A stretch of 64,000 bases of DNA. Origin: Cucumis sativus. Its lineage: Eukaryota; Streptophyta; Magnoliopsida; Cucurbitales; Cucurbitaceae. The notes beneath the pieces are model-generated. The model saw only the letters and a list, made by a program, of their open reading frames with translations, was not told the DNA's origin and searched no databases. The DNA lies in contig NC_026657.2 in NCBI RefSeq assembly GCF_000004075.3, positions 2,728,001 through 2,792,000 on the forward strand. Direction: 5' to 3'. Positions within the stretch are counted from its first letter, which is position 1. Each line of letters starts with the position of its first letter. A program made the translations under genes and the position numbers. Positions 11,921 to 31,058 of the stretch are shown here, piece after piece.

Positions 11921-14209
11921 TCAACCACAACAACTCCATGCTTCCATCTCATCTTGGTTTTCTGGGGTCTTTTCCAAAGCACACCTGGGATGGAGATCAA
12001 AGTCGCACTCCTTGCAGTAGTAAGACCACAAACGTCCTTTCTTTTCGCATCCATCGCATACATACCCTCGTCGAGACACAAGCGAAATTGGATGTTCTTC
12101 ATGGAGTATATGCTTCACCTGCTGAACCCAATTCTTTGCCATCACCTCGATTTCTATCTTCATCTCTTCAATTCGACCAGCATTGAATGGAAAAGCCTTA
12201 GCACCATAATTTGAAATAAGTTCTACAGCATCATTGGTCGCGGTCCGCCCATCTTCTCCAATAGAAATAAGTGCAGGCATTCCTTCCACTTGAACCTTGA
12301 ATTTACGCCTTATCCATGCTTTCCTTGGGTCATCAAATGGAACAGCCAACCATGGCATTCTAGAGAACATATTTTTGAACGATGACTCATCCCTATCGCA
12401 GGAAATGAAGATCACTTCCAGATTGTCATCCTTCTTCTTTACATTATGATATGTTTCAATGAGTTTTGGTAGAAATACACGACATGGTGGGCACCAATCT
12501 GCTGAGATGTAGATGAGGATGTTCTTACCCACCAGGTTCGACACCGGAATCTGAAAAATCAAACATCCAATATAGTTCTTTATGCACCTATGACTTTTAT
12601 CTTGTCAAGTAAGGAAACTAATTACTATGGATTACAAAGGTAAGTACCCATGACCATAAATGCAGTTAAGAAGTTGCACTTTATCTTAAAGAATGTCATG
12701 TGTGAATGCAGAGTCGGAGTAAATTCAAAATAAATTCCATATCCAATTAATGCAAAATTCAAACCTTGGTTTCATCATTCTTGATGACATGATTATGCTC
12801 CCCCAGAACTAAAATCGACTCGAGAGTTTGAGCTTCCTCTTTTGCCTTTACAATCTCTGCAAGCTCTGCGAACTTTTCTTTTGTGAATGGATACGGGAGA
12901 AAACCGTGTTCATCGACAGCATTAGCAACATTAGAGTAAAGAGTTTTTCCATCTTGCCCAATTATAACCAAGGTGGGTAGTGTCGAAACCTCAAAATATC
13001 GAATCAACTTATCACATCTATTATCTCTGAATGGTAATGCAAACCAAGGAACTTTTCTTAAAGCTTCTTTATACAATTCTTCATCTTGATCAATGGTTAT
13101 CAACACAATTTCAAATCTCTCCCCCTTCGCTTTCAGTTTCTCATAAGCATCCACAAGCTTTGGTGTAAAAGCTATACATCGTTCATATGAAGACAACAAA
13201 AAATAAAGACCTATTATCTTCCCTTCAAGCTCAGCCACAGGTACCTGGCAAGTAAAAAAAGAAGATTATAAATAAGTTAAAACAGGTTTTGAAATAGCAA
13301 TTGTTGAGAAAAATGATAGGAACTCACTTTCTCTCCTTTAGATGTTATTACAAAATCACGTGAGGAAGAGACCATGATAGATCTCAAGGATTCATTCCTT
13401 CTCGCTGCTAGTTCTTGGTTCAACAATTGAGTGATTTTATCCACCGTAAAAGGATACCCCTCAGCCCCGAATTCTTGTACGAAATCGACTCCAGTATCAG
13501 TAGAAAGTTTCCCATTCTTATCAAGGATTATGAGTTGGGGTACTCCTCTCACTTCGAACAAGCTATCCAAATGATCCCTTCTCTCTAAATCCGAGAATGG
13601 GACAGCAAGCCATGGCATCTCAGAGAAATATTTTTTAAAAGACTTCTCATCATCATCAGCTGACACAAAAATTACCTCAAAATTGGCTTTAGAAGAGAGT
13701 TCATTATACACTTCCACCAAAGATGGGGTGAATCTTTGAGATTGGCCACACCAAGCTGCTGAAAAGTACAAGCCAAGAGTTTTTCCCTTTAGCATCTCAA
13801 TCTCAACCTACAGAGAGTTGGTGATTTAGCAGCAACAAGATTATTAGAGCACTCAAAATTCAGGGGAATCAAATATTAAACATCACAAGCTTCACTTCAA
13901 TAAACTATTCCATATCTATAAACATTATGTTAGATTCTCCATAACAGTTCGTTCGATTCTCCATAATTGGTTTCTGCATACAAAGTACACAAACATTGAA
14001 CAAAAAGAAATTTAAAGAAGTAACAAAATCTGGTTAAAGAGGGTAGCATGGGCAGAATTGGGAAATGCAAGAAATGGATCGAAATGAAAGAAAGAATAAG
14101 AGGGGGTTACCTTGTCGCCATTATTGCGGAGAAGGTAGTTCTGAGACTCAGAACGGAAGAGAGAGTGAAGAAAATGGGGATGGGGAACGGCGCCGTGGAG
14201 AGCTGCCAT
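11921..14209 (-). CDS. NRX1: Nucleoredoxin 1-type, three thioredoxin-like domains plus DC1, 562 aa
   Basis: Four minus-strand exons, all phase 0: 14111-14209, 13328-13807, 12765-13244 and 11921-12550. Each of the last three encodes one thioredoxin-like domain, a neat exon-domain match. Domain 1 (about 34-190) has WCGQS at 52-56; domain 2 (about 194-350) has YERC at 213-216 and no redox pair; domain 3 (about 354-505) has an intact WCPPC at 372-376. The tail (515-545) is a Cys/His-rich DC1 zinc-binding motif (VCDGC, CKECDFDLHPRC). NRX1 proteins are oxidoreductases of cytosol and nucleus; Arabidopsis NRX1 protects catalase and other antioxidant enzymes. Length matches plant NRX1 (about 570) rather than the shorter NRX2. 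Odd point: domain 1 carries Ser (codon TCT) where NRX1 normally has the resolving Cys. The start is the only ATG in exon 1 giving a full frame. Confidence 0.95.
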
Positions 14210-14229
14210 GATCGGAGTTTGTTTAAGAT

Positions 14230-16346
14230 CGAAGACAAAGAGAGGAGTTTTTGTTCGCTGTGGTCAGTGGTCAGTCAACAATTTGGAAGAACCAACATTT
14301 TGAGCTCATAGTCTTTTCTTTCTATTGGTCAGGAAGAAATGTTAGAGTTCTAATTTTAGTATTAAATTTTCATCCATATCTAAATTTCAATCTATGTTTC
14401 CACTTTTCTCATATATTTAATCAACCTAATATAAATATACCATAATTAATATATTCTTTTATTCTTTTTCAAATAACAAAATCTATATTTACTAATTTAA
14501 ACTTTTTTAAATTTAAATATTCACATTCAAATTATATTAAATTAAGATCGTAATATTCACATACTTTAAATTTTGGTTCTAATTATTTTTCTAAATAATT
14601 TAATAAATTTTATTTCAATGTTATTATATATATTTATGGAAAATGATTAGATATATTCTATGATATACCTATCTCACTCTCGCCTTTAGTAATTTTTACC
14701 AAAGTAAAATTTAACTTTATTTTATGGTAGAGAGATAGGGTGCATCCTTGATGCATCCAAACTTTTTCTTATCCCTTTTCTTATGAAGTTACACCATTTT
14801 AATTATATTTCATGTAATGCTCTAATCTCATCAATTTATTTGTTATGTAGATAAATGCAAGTATTTAAATTATTAATTTTTACATGTGGATCATACATAT
14901 ACATTAGAAAAATCAATGCACCATGTCAATCAAACTTGTATAACCACTTCCATTTCGAACAATGCATCTAAATGACATCTATTGCAATCTATTTTGAAGA
15001 GTAGTGACTCGTCGATATAAATTATATTTAAAAGTCACATTCAAACACCTACACTTGAAAGATACAATCACTCAATACTCACAACCACTCATAAAAGACA
15101 ATATGAGAATTCATAAAAAAAAAAAAAAAAAATGTAAGGTCAAGGGCACGTAAAGATTTTCTCGACATACCCCTTTTGAGATTTTACTATAACACAACTC
15201 ACCCTCATCCATGGCTCGACCAAAAAAGTGAAAGCTCAAGCTCGATCCAAGGACCTAAGGCATTGTTTATGGATTGGGTCGGCCCAACTCTTCAATACTC
15301 AAACCCATGATCCAACCTTTGGACTTTGACTCTTTGGATTAAAATTTGGGTCGAGCTTGAGTTGGTCTTGGACCAGCCCATTGGATTAGTAGGCTGAATA
15401 TATGATTTAATTATTTATATGTGTTTATCAATTACTAAATTCTATATTCTTATTACTTTTTGTAGATAAAATTTTATTCATTATATGATTATCTTAAAAA
15501 GTTATGCCAACTAAAATTACAATATACTAAATATTTAAAAAGAATATTACAAATTTCACCTTTTTAATAATATATGAACTATAATATAGGAAGATCTACA
15601 AATATGCACACAGAGGTTTAGAGGTTTATTCATATTCAATGCAATGAATAAATGGATTAAACCAATCAAGCCTCGTTGAGCTTGGGCCGGCCTTTGGGCT
15701 CTTCGATGAGGCTAACACTTTGAAAGCCTTTGGGCTCTTGGGTTCATTCACAGTGTCCAATACGAAGACACATAATAAATATTCATTTACGGACACTAAG
15801 ACTCATTGACCAAACTTAAGTACTATACATTATATATTCATTCACAAAAACCATGACATTTAATGACTAATCGTAATTACAATATATTTTCATCAAAATG
15901 AAGTCACATACAATCAATAATGAAGAAGCTAAAGCATAATAGACAAAATATATGCTTTTACAAATCAACCTTACTTTCATACTTGAACATAATGAATGGT
16001 AAAAAATAAGGACTCAAATCACTAGAATTCACGATGCAAATTCAACAATTGACGATCTCAACATTCCTAAACCAACACGAGTCATTTTAGCATGCTGATA
16101 AAATTTTTATTAGAAAAAACAAAAGATTTTATTAATTCATTTACCTTTCTTCAATGTACCATTTATTAAATGAAAGACAGCTGAAGAAGATATTGATAAA
16201 CACATAATCTTGATCATCATTTGGCAAACACATGCAATTATAAAGTTTGATCATATAATAAAAGAAAAAAAAGCTTGATGATATAATAAATGAGAGTAAC
16301 AAAACAAAGTTATGAATGGAAAAATGTCACAAAAGAAGATATTGAT
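14230..16346. other. A/T-rich intergenic spacer
   Basis: The NRX1 promoter region is at the left; on its minus strand I see TTGACTGACC-like W-box cores but no clear TATA box. A poly-A run of about 18 lies near 15115-15132. A less A/T-rich part at about 15170-15760 has GGCCCA-type elements and a 13-bp direct repeat (CCTTTGGGCTCTT at 15691 and 15727). I recognise no gene or named transposon. Confidence 0.5.
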
Positions 16347-16919
16347 TTAATTTGAGATATTAGTAACATTATTAGTAGAACAAATTTGAATAAGCAAATG
16401 GTCCCTTAACTTCTCTTCTCTCCATCTCTTGTTCACCTTTGCTATGAACTCTTCAATCCTCATCTCCAACTCTTCATCTTCTTCTTCCTCGTCCCACCCC
16501 TCGGCCTCATCATATTCATCATCTTCACCTTCTTTCTCATCCCATTCCTTCATTTCATCTTCATCACTGACCTTGTCTTCTTTCTCATTTCGGTTGTCAT
16601 ATTGATCGTCGGTGTTTACATCTCCATCATCGTCTTCTACTCTTTTATCTTTGTGATCGTCATGAAATTCAGTATCTTGATGATGGGGCTTATTATGATA
16701 GGGAGATAATTGAAGAATAAGTTCCATTATATCAAATTGTTCATGAGGTTGTGGCTCCTCATGGTTTCTCATAGTTATGAGAAGAATTATGGAGTTGAAG
16801 ATTGAGAAAATGAAATGAGGACTACCAAAAAGTAGAAAAAATTGAGATGATTTTGATGTTACCAACAAAACCATCACCACCAAAATTGGTATTAACCCCA
16901 ACATAATCCTCATTCCCAT
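16347..16919 (-). CDS. DUF761-type membrane-anchored acidic protein, 190 aa
   Basis: Single exon. From the ATG at 16919 the protein has a hydrophobic N-terminus (about residues 3-24, then a second hydrophobic stretch at about 26-50), a very acidic middle rich in Glu/Asp, and a C-terminal block EMRIEEFIAKVNKRWREEK. That last block matches the short C-terminal DUF761 motif of plant proteins, in which an (E)EFI-F/V-x-W/L helix is conserved. Function of the family is poorly known; members are often stress- or fibre-expressed. An upstream GTG codon keeps the frame open for four more codons but is not a plausible start. A TATA box lies about 46 nt upstream. The first 50 residues suggest a membrane anchor with the acidic part exposed. 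Confidence 0.75.
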   Translation of the reverse strand: MGMRIMLGLIPILVVMVLLVTSKSSQFFLLFGSPHFIFSIFNSIILLITMRNHEEPQPHEQFDIMELILQLSPYHNKPHHQDTEFHDDHKDKRVEDDDGDVNTDDQYDNRNEKEDKVSDEDEMKEWDEKEGEDDEYDEAEGWDEEEEDEELEMRIEEFIAKVNKRWREEKLRDHLLIQICSTNNVTNISN

Positions 16920-16964
16920 TTTTCCATTCACTTTCTCTTCAACAAATAAACTCTTTCTTTCATT

Positions 16965-16974
16965 GCTATTTATA
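16965..16974 (-). promoter_or_regulatory. TATA box of the DUF761-type gene
   Basis: The minus strand reads TATAAATAGC, a near-consensus plant TATA box, 46 nt upstream of the ATG at 16919. This predicts a very short leader of roughly 20 nt. Confidence 0.6.
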
Positions 16975-16984
16975 CTTGCCTACC

Positions 16985-18970
16985 CTAAATATATATATAC
17001 ATGTATATAATTTATAATCTATAGGTATATTATATGCCATAATGTTTTTGAAGAGTTTTAGTTGTATTTTTTAATTAAATATGTGTACTAATTTTGCTCC
17101 TTATTGTCACCCTAACTTTAAGATTCATGATATTCCACCGTAGAAACTTAGCGTAGAAACTTAGTGTGAGTAATTTTAAAATCACTTTTATCATTTTTAA
17201 GAATCAAATTCTACTTGTTTAGTTGATATGAAAATTTCATTTTAAAATGTAAAGCTAAATATGAAATTAACTTTGAGTGATGGAATATGTACTTAAACAT
17301 GACCAAATGATTTAATCAATAATTTTAAAATCACTTTCAAACATGCCCTTCAAATTATTATAAGAGAAAATAGACTTTAAAAAATAAGTTCAATCTATCA
17401 TACAATTTTTTTATCATAAAAGGAAATGCCCTAACATTAAATTTGCCTTTTGTCTCATGAGCTTCATTGTTGAGGTAGTTCGATACTTCTCGATGTGAAA
17501 TTTAAACCAACAAATCATCTCATCACATATAATAACATTACATATTTTAAATGTTAAGTGATAGTAAGAACTTGCGTTATTGAGAAAAGTAACCAGTGTT
17601 TTATTCATTAATTTAGGTTGTGATTAACTAAATTTCAAGTAATTATTGATTGCTTGAAATAGATTCGTAATGAATAAGTTTTATTATTAGGAGAGAGAAA
17701 GTGAGAATATAGATTATAGAATATTAATTTGGGTACATTTTAGTGAAGTAATGAAAACTTGCAAGCATAATATGGGGAAGAGAATGGGATTATTTGTTAA
17801 TTAAGTAAAATAGAAGAAAAGGCAAATCCATTGTTCTTGCATTAACATAAGGGCATGAACCCATTTAATTGAATTTATTGCCTCCTATTTTGAGGAGAAT
17901 TTATAAGATATCAAATTTTTATAATATTGGCCTTTAAGACTTTTCCTAAAGAAACAAAACTTACCCAAATAGGGGAATGAATTTCTTTAAACCCTATATG
18001 CCTTTGATTATAAGAAACCCTTCTTAAAACCATGCTGTTTTGTGTGTGTTAAACATCATTATCCCCTTTCGTTTTTGGTGTCCAACAACAATTTTAGCGC
18101 TGATGATTTAGATTAATTGGACATGTTTCGAAGTGAATTTTCAAATGTTCAAGAAGTGTTTCACATTGTAAAAGCATCAATACAATTCAACAAGTAAAAA
18201 TATGTTAATCTTTTTAATACAATGTTAATGTTATTATCATACATTGAACTTACGTGTACTTTTTTTTTTCAATTTAACACTGATAAGCCTTCAATCACCA
18301 AGTGACTTTGACATCGTACGTTTCAAAAATAGAACATCTTCAAATCAACAATAAACCAAGGGTACATTTGAAACCAATCATAATAAATCAATATATATTT
18401 TTTATTTGTTACAATTGGACCAAAATTTTTTTATTTTGTTTTAAAATCACTTTTTCCAAATTACTCCAAACAAACTATAAGATATAAATGTAAGAAAACC
18501 TAAAAGGCTTTTTTTATATTGAAAAAGATGTTCAAATAACTATCATCCTTCATAAACTATTATCCTTTTGTAAACTACTAAACTTTAATGGATACTACCC
18601 TTCACAAAATATTTATTGCCCAATCAATATTGTACTTTTGACAATTATCTTACCTATTGAAACACAAATTTGATTAAAATTTAATTGCAATATATCAAAT
18701 GCAATGGACAGAATTAAATCACTGATATATATATACATATGTGAAACAAAAAATTAAATTACGTTTTATTGTCAATATACTTTCATCATCATGTCAAATT
18801 CATCCTTACATTAAAAAAGATAATAAGACTTCCTATTAAAGTATAGCAATAGAGGAGGGAAGAAACCGAAATCAGAACCGAATTTTCTTCCAGAAGTGTG
18901 AGGACAAAATTGACACAACGGTACACCACGGTACCGGGATGTGAGCATCATCAAGTATGACAACAAAACT
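16985..18970. other. A/T-rich intergenic spacer
   Basis: Promoter of the DUF761-type gene on the left and 3' UTR of RIO2 on the right (from about 18970 downward). Nothing else is supportable; open frames are short and A/T-rich. Confidence 0.55.
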
Positions 18971-25783
<6,813 letters not shown>

Positions 25784-26060
25784 CTAAATATCAAATGAAC
25801 GAAAATAGAGTGAAAATCGAGGATAGAAGGCAACGGAGCTGACTTCGTAACTTGAAGCTCGACAGTGAGAGGGAATTGAACAGAGAGCGAACTAGAGAGG
25901 GAATTGAACAGAGAGCGTAGAGAGAGAATCTTTACCTCCGGTGAACTGCGGAGGCGAACGTCTCCGGGTGTTTGCTGGCAGTGCTAGGCGACCGGCGGCG
26001 AGAGAGAGAAAGACGAGTGCGGAAACTGCTGTGGACCTTTTCCTTCCTTATTTATGTGTT
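25784..26060 (-). promoter_or_regulatory. RIO2 leader intron, 5' UTR exon and TATA-like box
   Basis: Reading the minus strand, CATAAATAAGG at about 26047-26057 is TATA-like. It is followed by a GC-rich, CT-rich leader ending CACCGGAG with the donor GTAAAG at 25930-25935. The acceptor TTTAG at about 25784 precedes a 30-nt stretch before the ATG. A near-perfect duplication of about 27 bp (GAGGGAATTGAACAGAGAGCG) sits at 25869-25920 inside this leader intron. Confidence 0.5.
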
Positions 26061-26370
26061 TCTGTGCTTTTTAACACAAATAAATAACCCTAATTATTAG
26101 ACTAAATTTATCATAATTAAAAGTTTAATTACACTTTTTTTGAATAAAGTAATTAGTTTTAAATTACAAGGTTTAAAATCATTTCTTAAATTATTATTAT
26201 TTTACCTTTTGAGTTAATCCATTTAAAATAATTATAAATTGATTAACCTAAACTTAGCTCAATTGTGAGGTAACCAACAAAACTAAGGACAAATAGAGAA
26301 GATTTCACCTAACAACACCTTGATTTCCCCTAATAACCAACAATCTTAGATTTGCTTTTGAATAGTAACA

Positions 26371-27400
26371 ACACCTCATTTGCAAAAGAAACTCAAAAGC
26401 CAAATTAATGGAAATAAGTATTTGCTTGTAATGGATGATGTGTGGAATCAGAAATTTTGGTAAATTTTGATAAAAAGTCGAAAAAATTATGGTCGCCCTC
26501 CAAGGATAGGATACTTTACCAAGTTATGAAAAATGGAAAAATGACTAAAAGAAATGCAATTAATTCTTTAGTTCAACTATAAATATTTCCGAGCTAATTT
26601 GAAGCGTTGTCTTTGTATTGTGCTTTGTTCCATAAAATTGAAATTTATCAATCTTTAAGTATCTTGATCTTTCCATGAATGACTGTATAGAATTCCTCCC
26701 AAATTTTATTACTGAGTTATGCAAATTGGAAGCTCTCATCCTTGGGTATTGTAGTGAATTAAAAAGATTTCCTGGAGATGTCAAAAATTGGGTCAGTCTT
26801 AGGCATCTTGATCTGACCATGAATACGAAAATAGAGTTCCTTCCATCATTAAATAATTTGGAAACACTTCTCCTTTGTAATTGTACGATCTTTCAAAATA
26901 TTTCCGAAAGATACTAAAAAGTTTATCAACCTTAAGCATCTTAATTTGTTTTCCTGTGTTACTCTCACTCACATGCCAAAAGCATCTGGTTAACTGACTA
27001 ATCTTCAAACAATGAAGAACTTTGTATTAGGAAGGGTTTTTCTGTTTGCACCATGTGAAAACTATGTAATTTCTTACTCTAAGGGTTTTTCTGTTTTCCT
27101 ATTGGCAATCTCATCTCACTCTCAAAGTCTGATATTGTTTCATGTGACAATTTAACTTTGCTACCAGAAGAGATTTGCCACATCCATGGTTTAGCATCAT
27201 TAAAAAATTTGGCACTGTTCCAAATTGGAAGAAAGGTGCGAGAAAGATGGAGAAGATCGGCCCAAGATCACCTATATCCCCAACGTATGGATTTGTTAAT
27301 GAATCCCTAAACTTTAATAATCAGGTATGCAAACCAATCTCTTGTCTCTCGTTATTTTTACCTACAGTCTTTTAAATGATTTTTAAAAATTAGACAACAC
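26371..27400 (+). pseudogene. CC-NBS-LRR (RGA-type) resistance gene relic
   Basis: Fragments of a CC-NBS-LRR gene appear in order along the plus strand but in shifting frames. At 26377-26460 the NB-ARC kinase-2 region reads LLVMDDVWN, followed at once by a stop (26461). The GLPL/MHD part is missing. At about 26660-26917 LRR repeats read LDLSMND..FLPNFITELCKLEALILGYCSELKRFP and then stop. At about 26925-27040 another LRR continues (LKHLNLFSCVTLTHMPK, in-frame stop, LTNLQTMKNFVLG). At 27165-27210 there is LLPEEICHIHGLASLKNL, and at 27235-27290 the usual gene ending DRPKITYIPNVWIC. Such proteins are intracellular immune receptors. Multiple stops, frameshifts and a large internal deletion rule out a working protein. 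The N-terminal CC and P-loop are not found. Confidence 0.85.
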
Positions 27401-27565
27401 AGAAGGGGTAATGCTGATGATGAACTGATTGGTTTCTCATATTTTTCTTTATTCAGTCGAAGAAGTTATTAATTTTGAACGGTTATGATAATTTTGGTTT
27501 TGTTGTTACTGTATAACTGTAGTACAATATTGGTGTTCTAAACAAACTTAGTATAATTTTATTTG

Positions 27566-27777
27566 CTTAAGAACCTCTACCAATTTGAGATTCAATTATT
27601 TTGAATAATTTTATGAAGTTATTGTTATGAAGTTAGTATAATTTTCACAATTTGATTTGCTTGTTTCTTTAGCCTTGATCTATGTGATCTCTTACAGGAC
27701 AAAATGGGTAGAATGATAAAATTGCTTTCAACCTCCCCATCTACCTTAAGAACCTCTACCAATTTGAGATTCAATTA
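27566..27777. repeat. 33-bp dispersed direct repeat
   Basis: The segment starting CTTAAGAACCTCTACC occurs at 27566-27598 and again at 27745-27777, identical over 33 bp. It lies just after the resistance-gene relic and points to a local duplication in non-coding DNA. Confidence 0.85.
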
Positions 27778-27989
27778 CTTTGTCTTTGGTGTTCTCATGA
27801 TATACTTGGACTTTAATCTCTCATTCTTGTTATCTTTGAAACTGAAGGATGATTGAGTTAGGTTTTTTTCTTTTCTTCCAATGCTTTGCAGTTCGCATAG
27901 CTTGGTTCTGAGTAGAGAGAAGGCCATCAACCATACAACAGAAGCAGGTGAAAGAAGAAAAGAGACTGTCCAACAGAGTTAATGAATGT

Positions 27990-30900
27990 CAGTCTTCTTC
28001 ATTTCATTCCATGTAATATTGTCAAGCTATATTTGTGAACCTTTTACTATTGATAGTTGTGTTTTGTTCATTGTTTTCTACTTGCTTAATTCATAGCAAA
28101 AGAAACAATATGATTAGTAGCCAAACATGTTTAGCTCATACAAGAGATTCAATAAATGGTTAACAAAGGAATGTTTAGTTATCTTTACTTTTTGCCTCCC
28201 TATTTCCATTACTTTGGCTTCAAACATTTGTTTGGTTTCTTAACTATTTCAAACTTTTTTAGTATAGTCATTGATTCAGTACTTCATGTTTTTTCTCTGT
28301 ATATTAATGGAAAATTGTCCGTCTTACATCTTTTCTTTAAATAAAAATATTATGTAATTCTTTTTATAACCGTTAAACGGTTAAAAGCATAAAATTATGA
28401 GAAAATAAGCTTTGTTTTCTAACGGTTAAAAAGTACATGACAAAATAAAGAAACACATAAGTCGAAATATTGTTTATAAGTTAAGTTTTCAACCAAAGAA
28501 AAACCATATCAAACTGACTTAAATATGCCAATACGATAAGCTTGTATCTTGAACAAAACATTGAAAATGTGAAATATAAAACTCTTTCAATAACATGGCA
28601 AAACAACGATAAACTCTTTCAGTACTACGAAAGTGAGAAAATATGACCACAAATACCTTATAGTTGTTGACACATACCGTACATTGGTTAAGCATTATAC
28701 ACCGTTACAAAACAATAATAGTTAAACATGCAATAGATAATTTAAAATAAGATACATAAAACTTTAATCGACATAGTACACTTGTTGAACTTTGAACGAA
28801 TACAAAATAGGAATCAAAGAAAGAAAAAAAATGAGAAAAATAATTAACTTTTTAAGAGGTTGATTAGTTTGAAAGCTAAACAAATATGGTTGTGAGAATG
28901 AATCATGAAAAGTTCCATATTGAAAAAAAGAAAAAGCATATGAATGAATGAATAAATGCCTTAAAAAAGAATATCTTATATTAATTAATTCCCACTTTAC
29001 TCCAAATACTAAGGAAAGAATATATTCTAAATTACCCACAATTCTTCTTTTAATCTTAAATCACATCCTCTCAATGTTTAATAATAATAGTAACAATAGG
29101 AATCTTGTAAAAATATGAAATAAAAATATTTGTAGCATCAGATTTCCTATACCAATGATATATTTATTATTCTATACTTATCTATCTACCTACCCACCCC
29201 TTCTTTTATTCTCTTCTTATTATTGGATTCCCAATTTCTATCTTAATATCACCGTTAATATCATCATCTTCATCTCATCAACTATATATTTTTCATTATT
29301 ATTGTTTATATTTTTGTATAAAAGAAAAACACTTGATTTGTTATCTTTTGATTTAAGTGATTTGGTAGAACACATTCCAAAAACCACTTAAAAGGGATTT
29401 GACAAATGTTCCTCTTTCCATTGGTGGATTGTGTATAGAATTACACATTGTATTCCATCATGTGTTTTCCTTTTCTTTTAAATTACAACCCTTCACCTTT
29501 ATTAAAAGGCACATTTGAATTTTTATGTACCATAAAGATGGAATTTGAATCCCTTTTCTTTATTATATTATTTCTCTTTTTTCTTCTTTTCTTAAAATTA
29601 TTATATATCATTTTTATCCTTTACTTTATTTTATTCTATTTTGAATATACTAATGCTATTTAATAACTTATCCAGCTTTTGGGTTACAACTTTTGTTTAA
29701 CGTGTTAGTTATCTTTAAAGAGTCGTTTTCAATTATAGTAAAATAAATCAAAATATTCGTATTTACAATATTTTTTAAATTATGTTTTGTTATATTAGAA
29801 AAAAACAGGTAAACTTAGATTTTATATATTTATAAAAAAGTTATAGAAATTGTTTTTTTTAAAACCATAAAGTCTTTAAAATGTATATGTATTGGGGAAG
29901 AGTTGACAAATGAAAAATAAATAAATAAGAAGTTGAAAAATTGAAAGTCAACTAGTTGTAGTTGACATTTGACATTTGATTTTACATTCAAAGTGGGAAT
30001 TTAGCATTAAAAATTAAATTGCAAGAGACATATTGTGAAGAGGAAAGGGTCAATTCATTTTCCAATCCAGGAAAAAGAATTATTATTATTATTAGAAGTG
30101 GTGTAGTTCTCGAAATAATGGTTGATGTTTAGTTTTTCGAAAAATTTTAAAAGCAAATTGTTATTAGATGAAGATTAAATAAATTGTAATGTTTCAAGTT
30201 TAAAAATGAAGATATAAATGAATCAACCTCACATTTAAGTTGGAGAAATTGTATGAAAATAACATTAGGAAAGAATTAAAATTACTACGTAGAGATTAAA
30301 CAAATGGGAGGGTCAAAATTTTGTAATTGAGAGAGGATGGCATTTGGCAAAGACAACCAGCCACCTCTTTATACATATTTGTATAGTTATTGATGATGAA
30401 TATAATATTATATTATAAAGTTTATTATTTTTTGTTTGACCATACTTTCAATTCTGAAATTTTGTCACGCCTCATTAAATTATACATACAATACATATAT
30501 CAATTATTGTAATACTCCAACTACATAATATTGCTTAATTTCCTTAATATATGGCTTTTCTTTGTCTCTATCTTTTTGCTTTTTTTTTTGTTAATATATT
30601 GAATTTGATGTGCCTCTGTATTTATTTCATCAACTTTTGTATTTTCATAATAGAGATATTAAGAGATTAAAAAGTATAAAAGAGAAAAATAGTTATCAAC
30701 CCAATATTTTCCATTCCATTAATATAGAACTTGGTATTTACATCACTGTATTCAACTTTGTATACTAAAAACTATTCTTTTTCCTCACTCCCATCAACAA
30801 ACCCATATATATATAACCATTTCATATCCTTCTAATCTTTCAACAACCAAAAATTATATATATGTTCCTAAATAAACCAAACTATAACTACCCGTCACCA

Positions 30901-31058
30901 AATTCCACCTTTTCTCCTTTCTCTATTCTATTCTTTATATACAGAAAATCATCATATAACCCCATAAGCAAAGAATATTTCTCATAAAGTAAAAACCCAA
31001 TCAATCCATCCATCTCTTTTCTTTTTCTAGAATCGACTATCGAATCGAGACCCCTCTT
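27990..31058. other. A/T-rich intergenic spacer
   Basis: About 3 kb with no supportable gene. Open frames are Phe/Ile/Leu-rich products of T-rich DNA. The right end holds the ACR8-like 3' UTR. Confidence 0.6.

Noticed and set aside
11695-12186. A 163-codon open frame on the plus strand
   Set aside because: It lies antisense to the last NRX1 exon and its codons mirror that exon; the protein resembles no family.
29155-29663. Two plus-strand ORFs of 70-80 codons
   Set aside because: Hydrophobic translations of T-rich sequence without conserved motifs.
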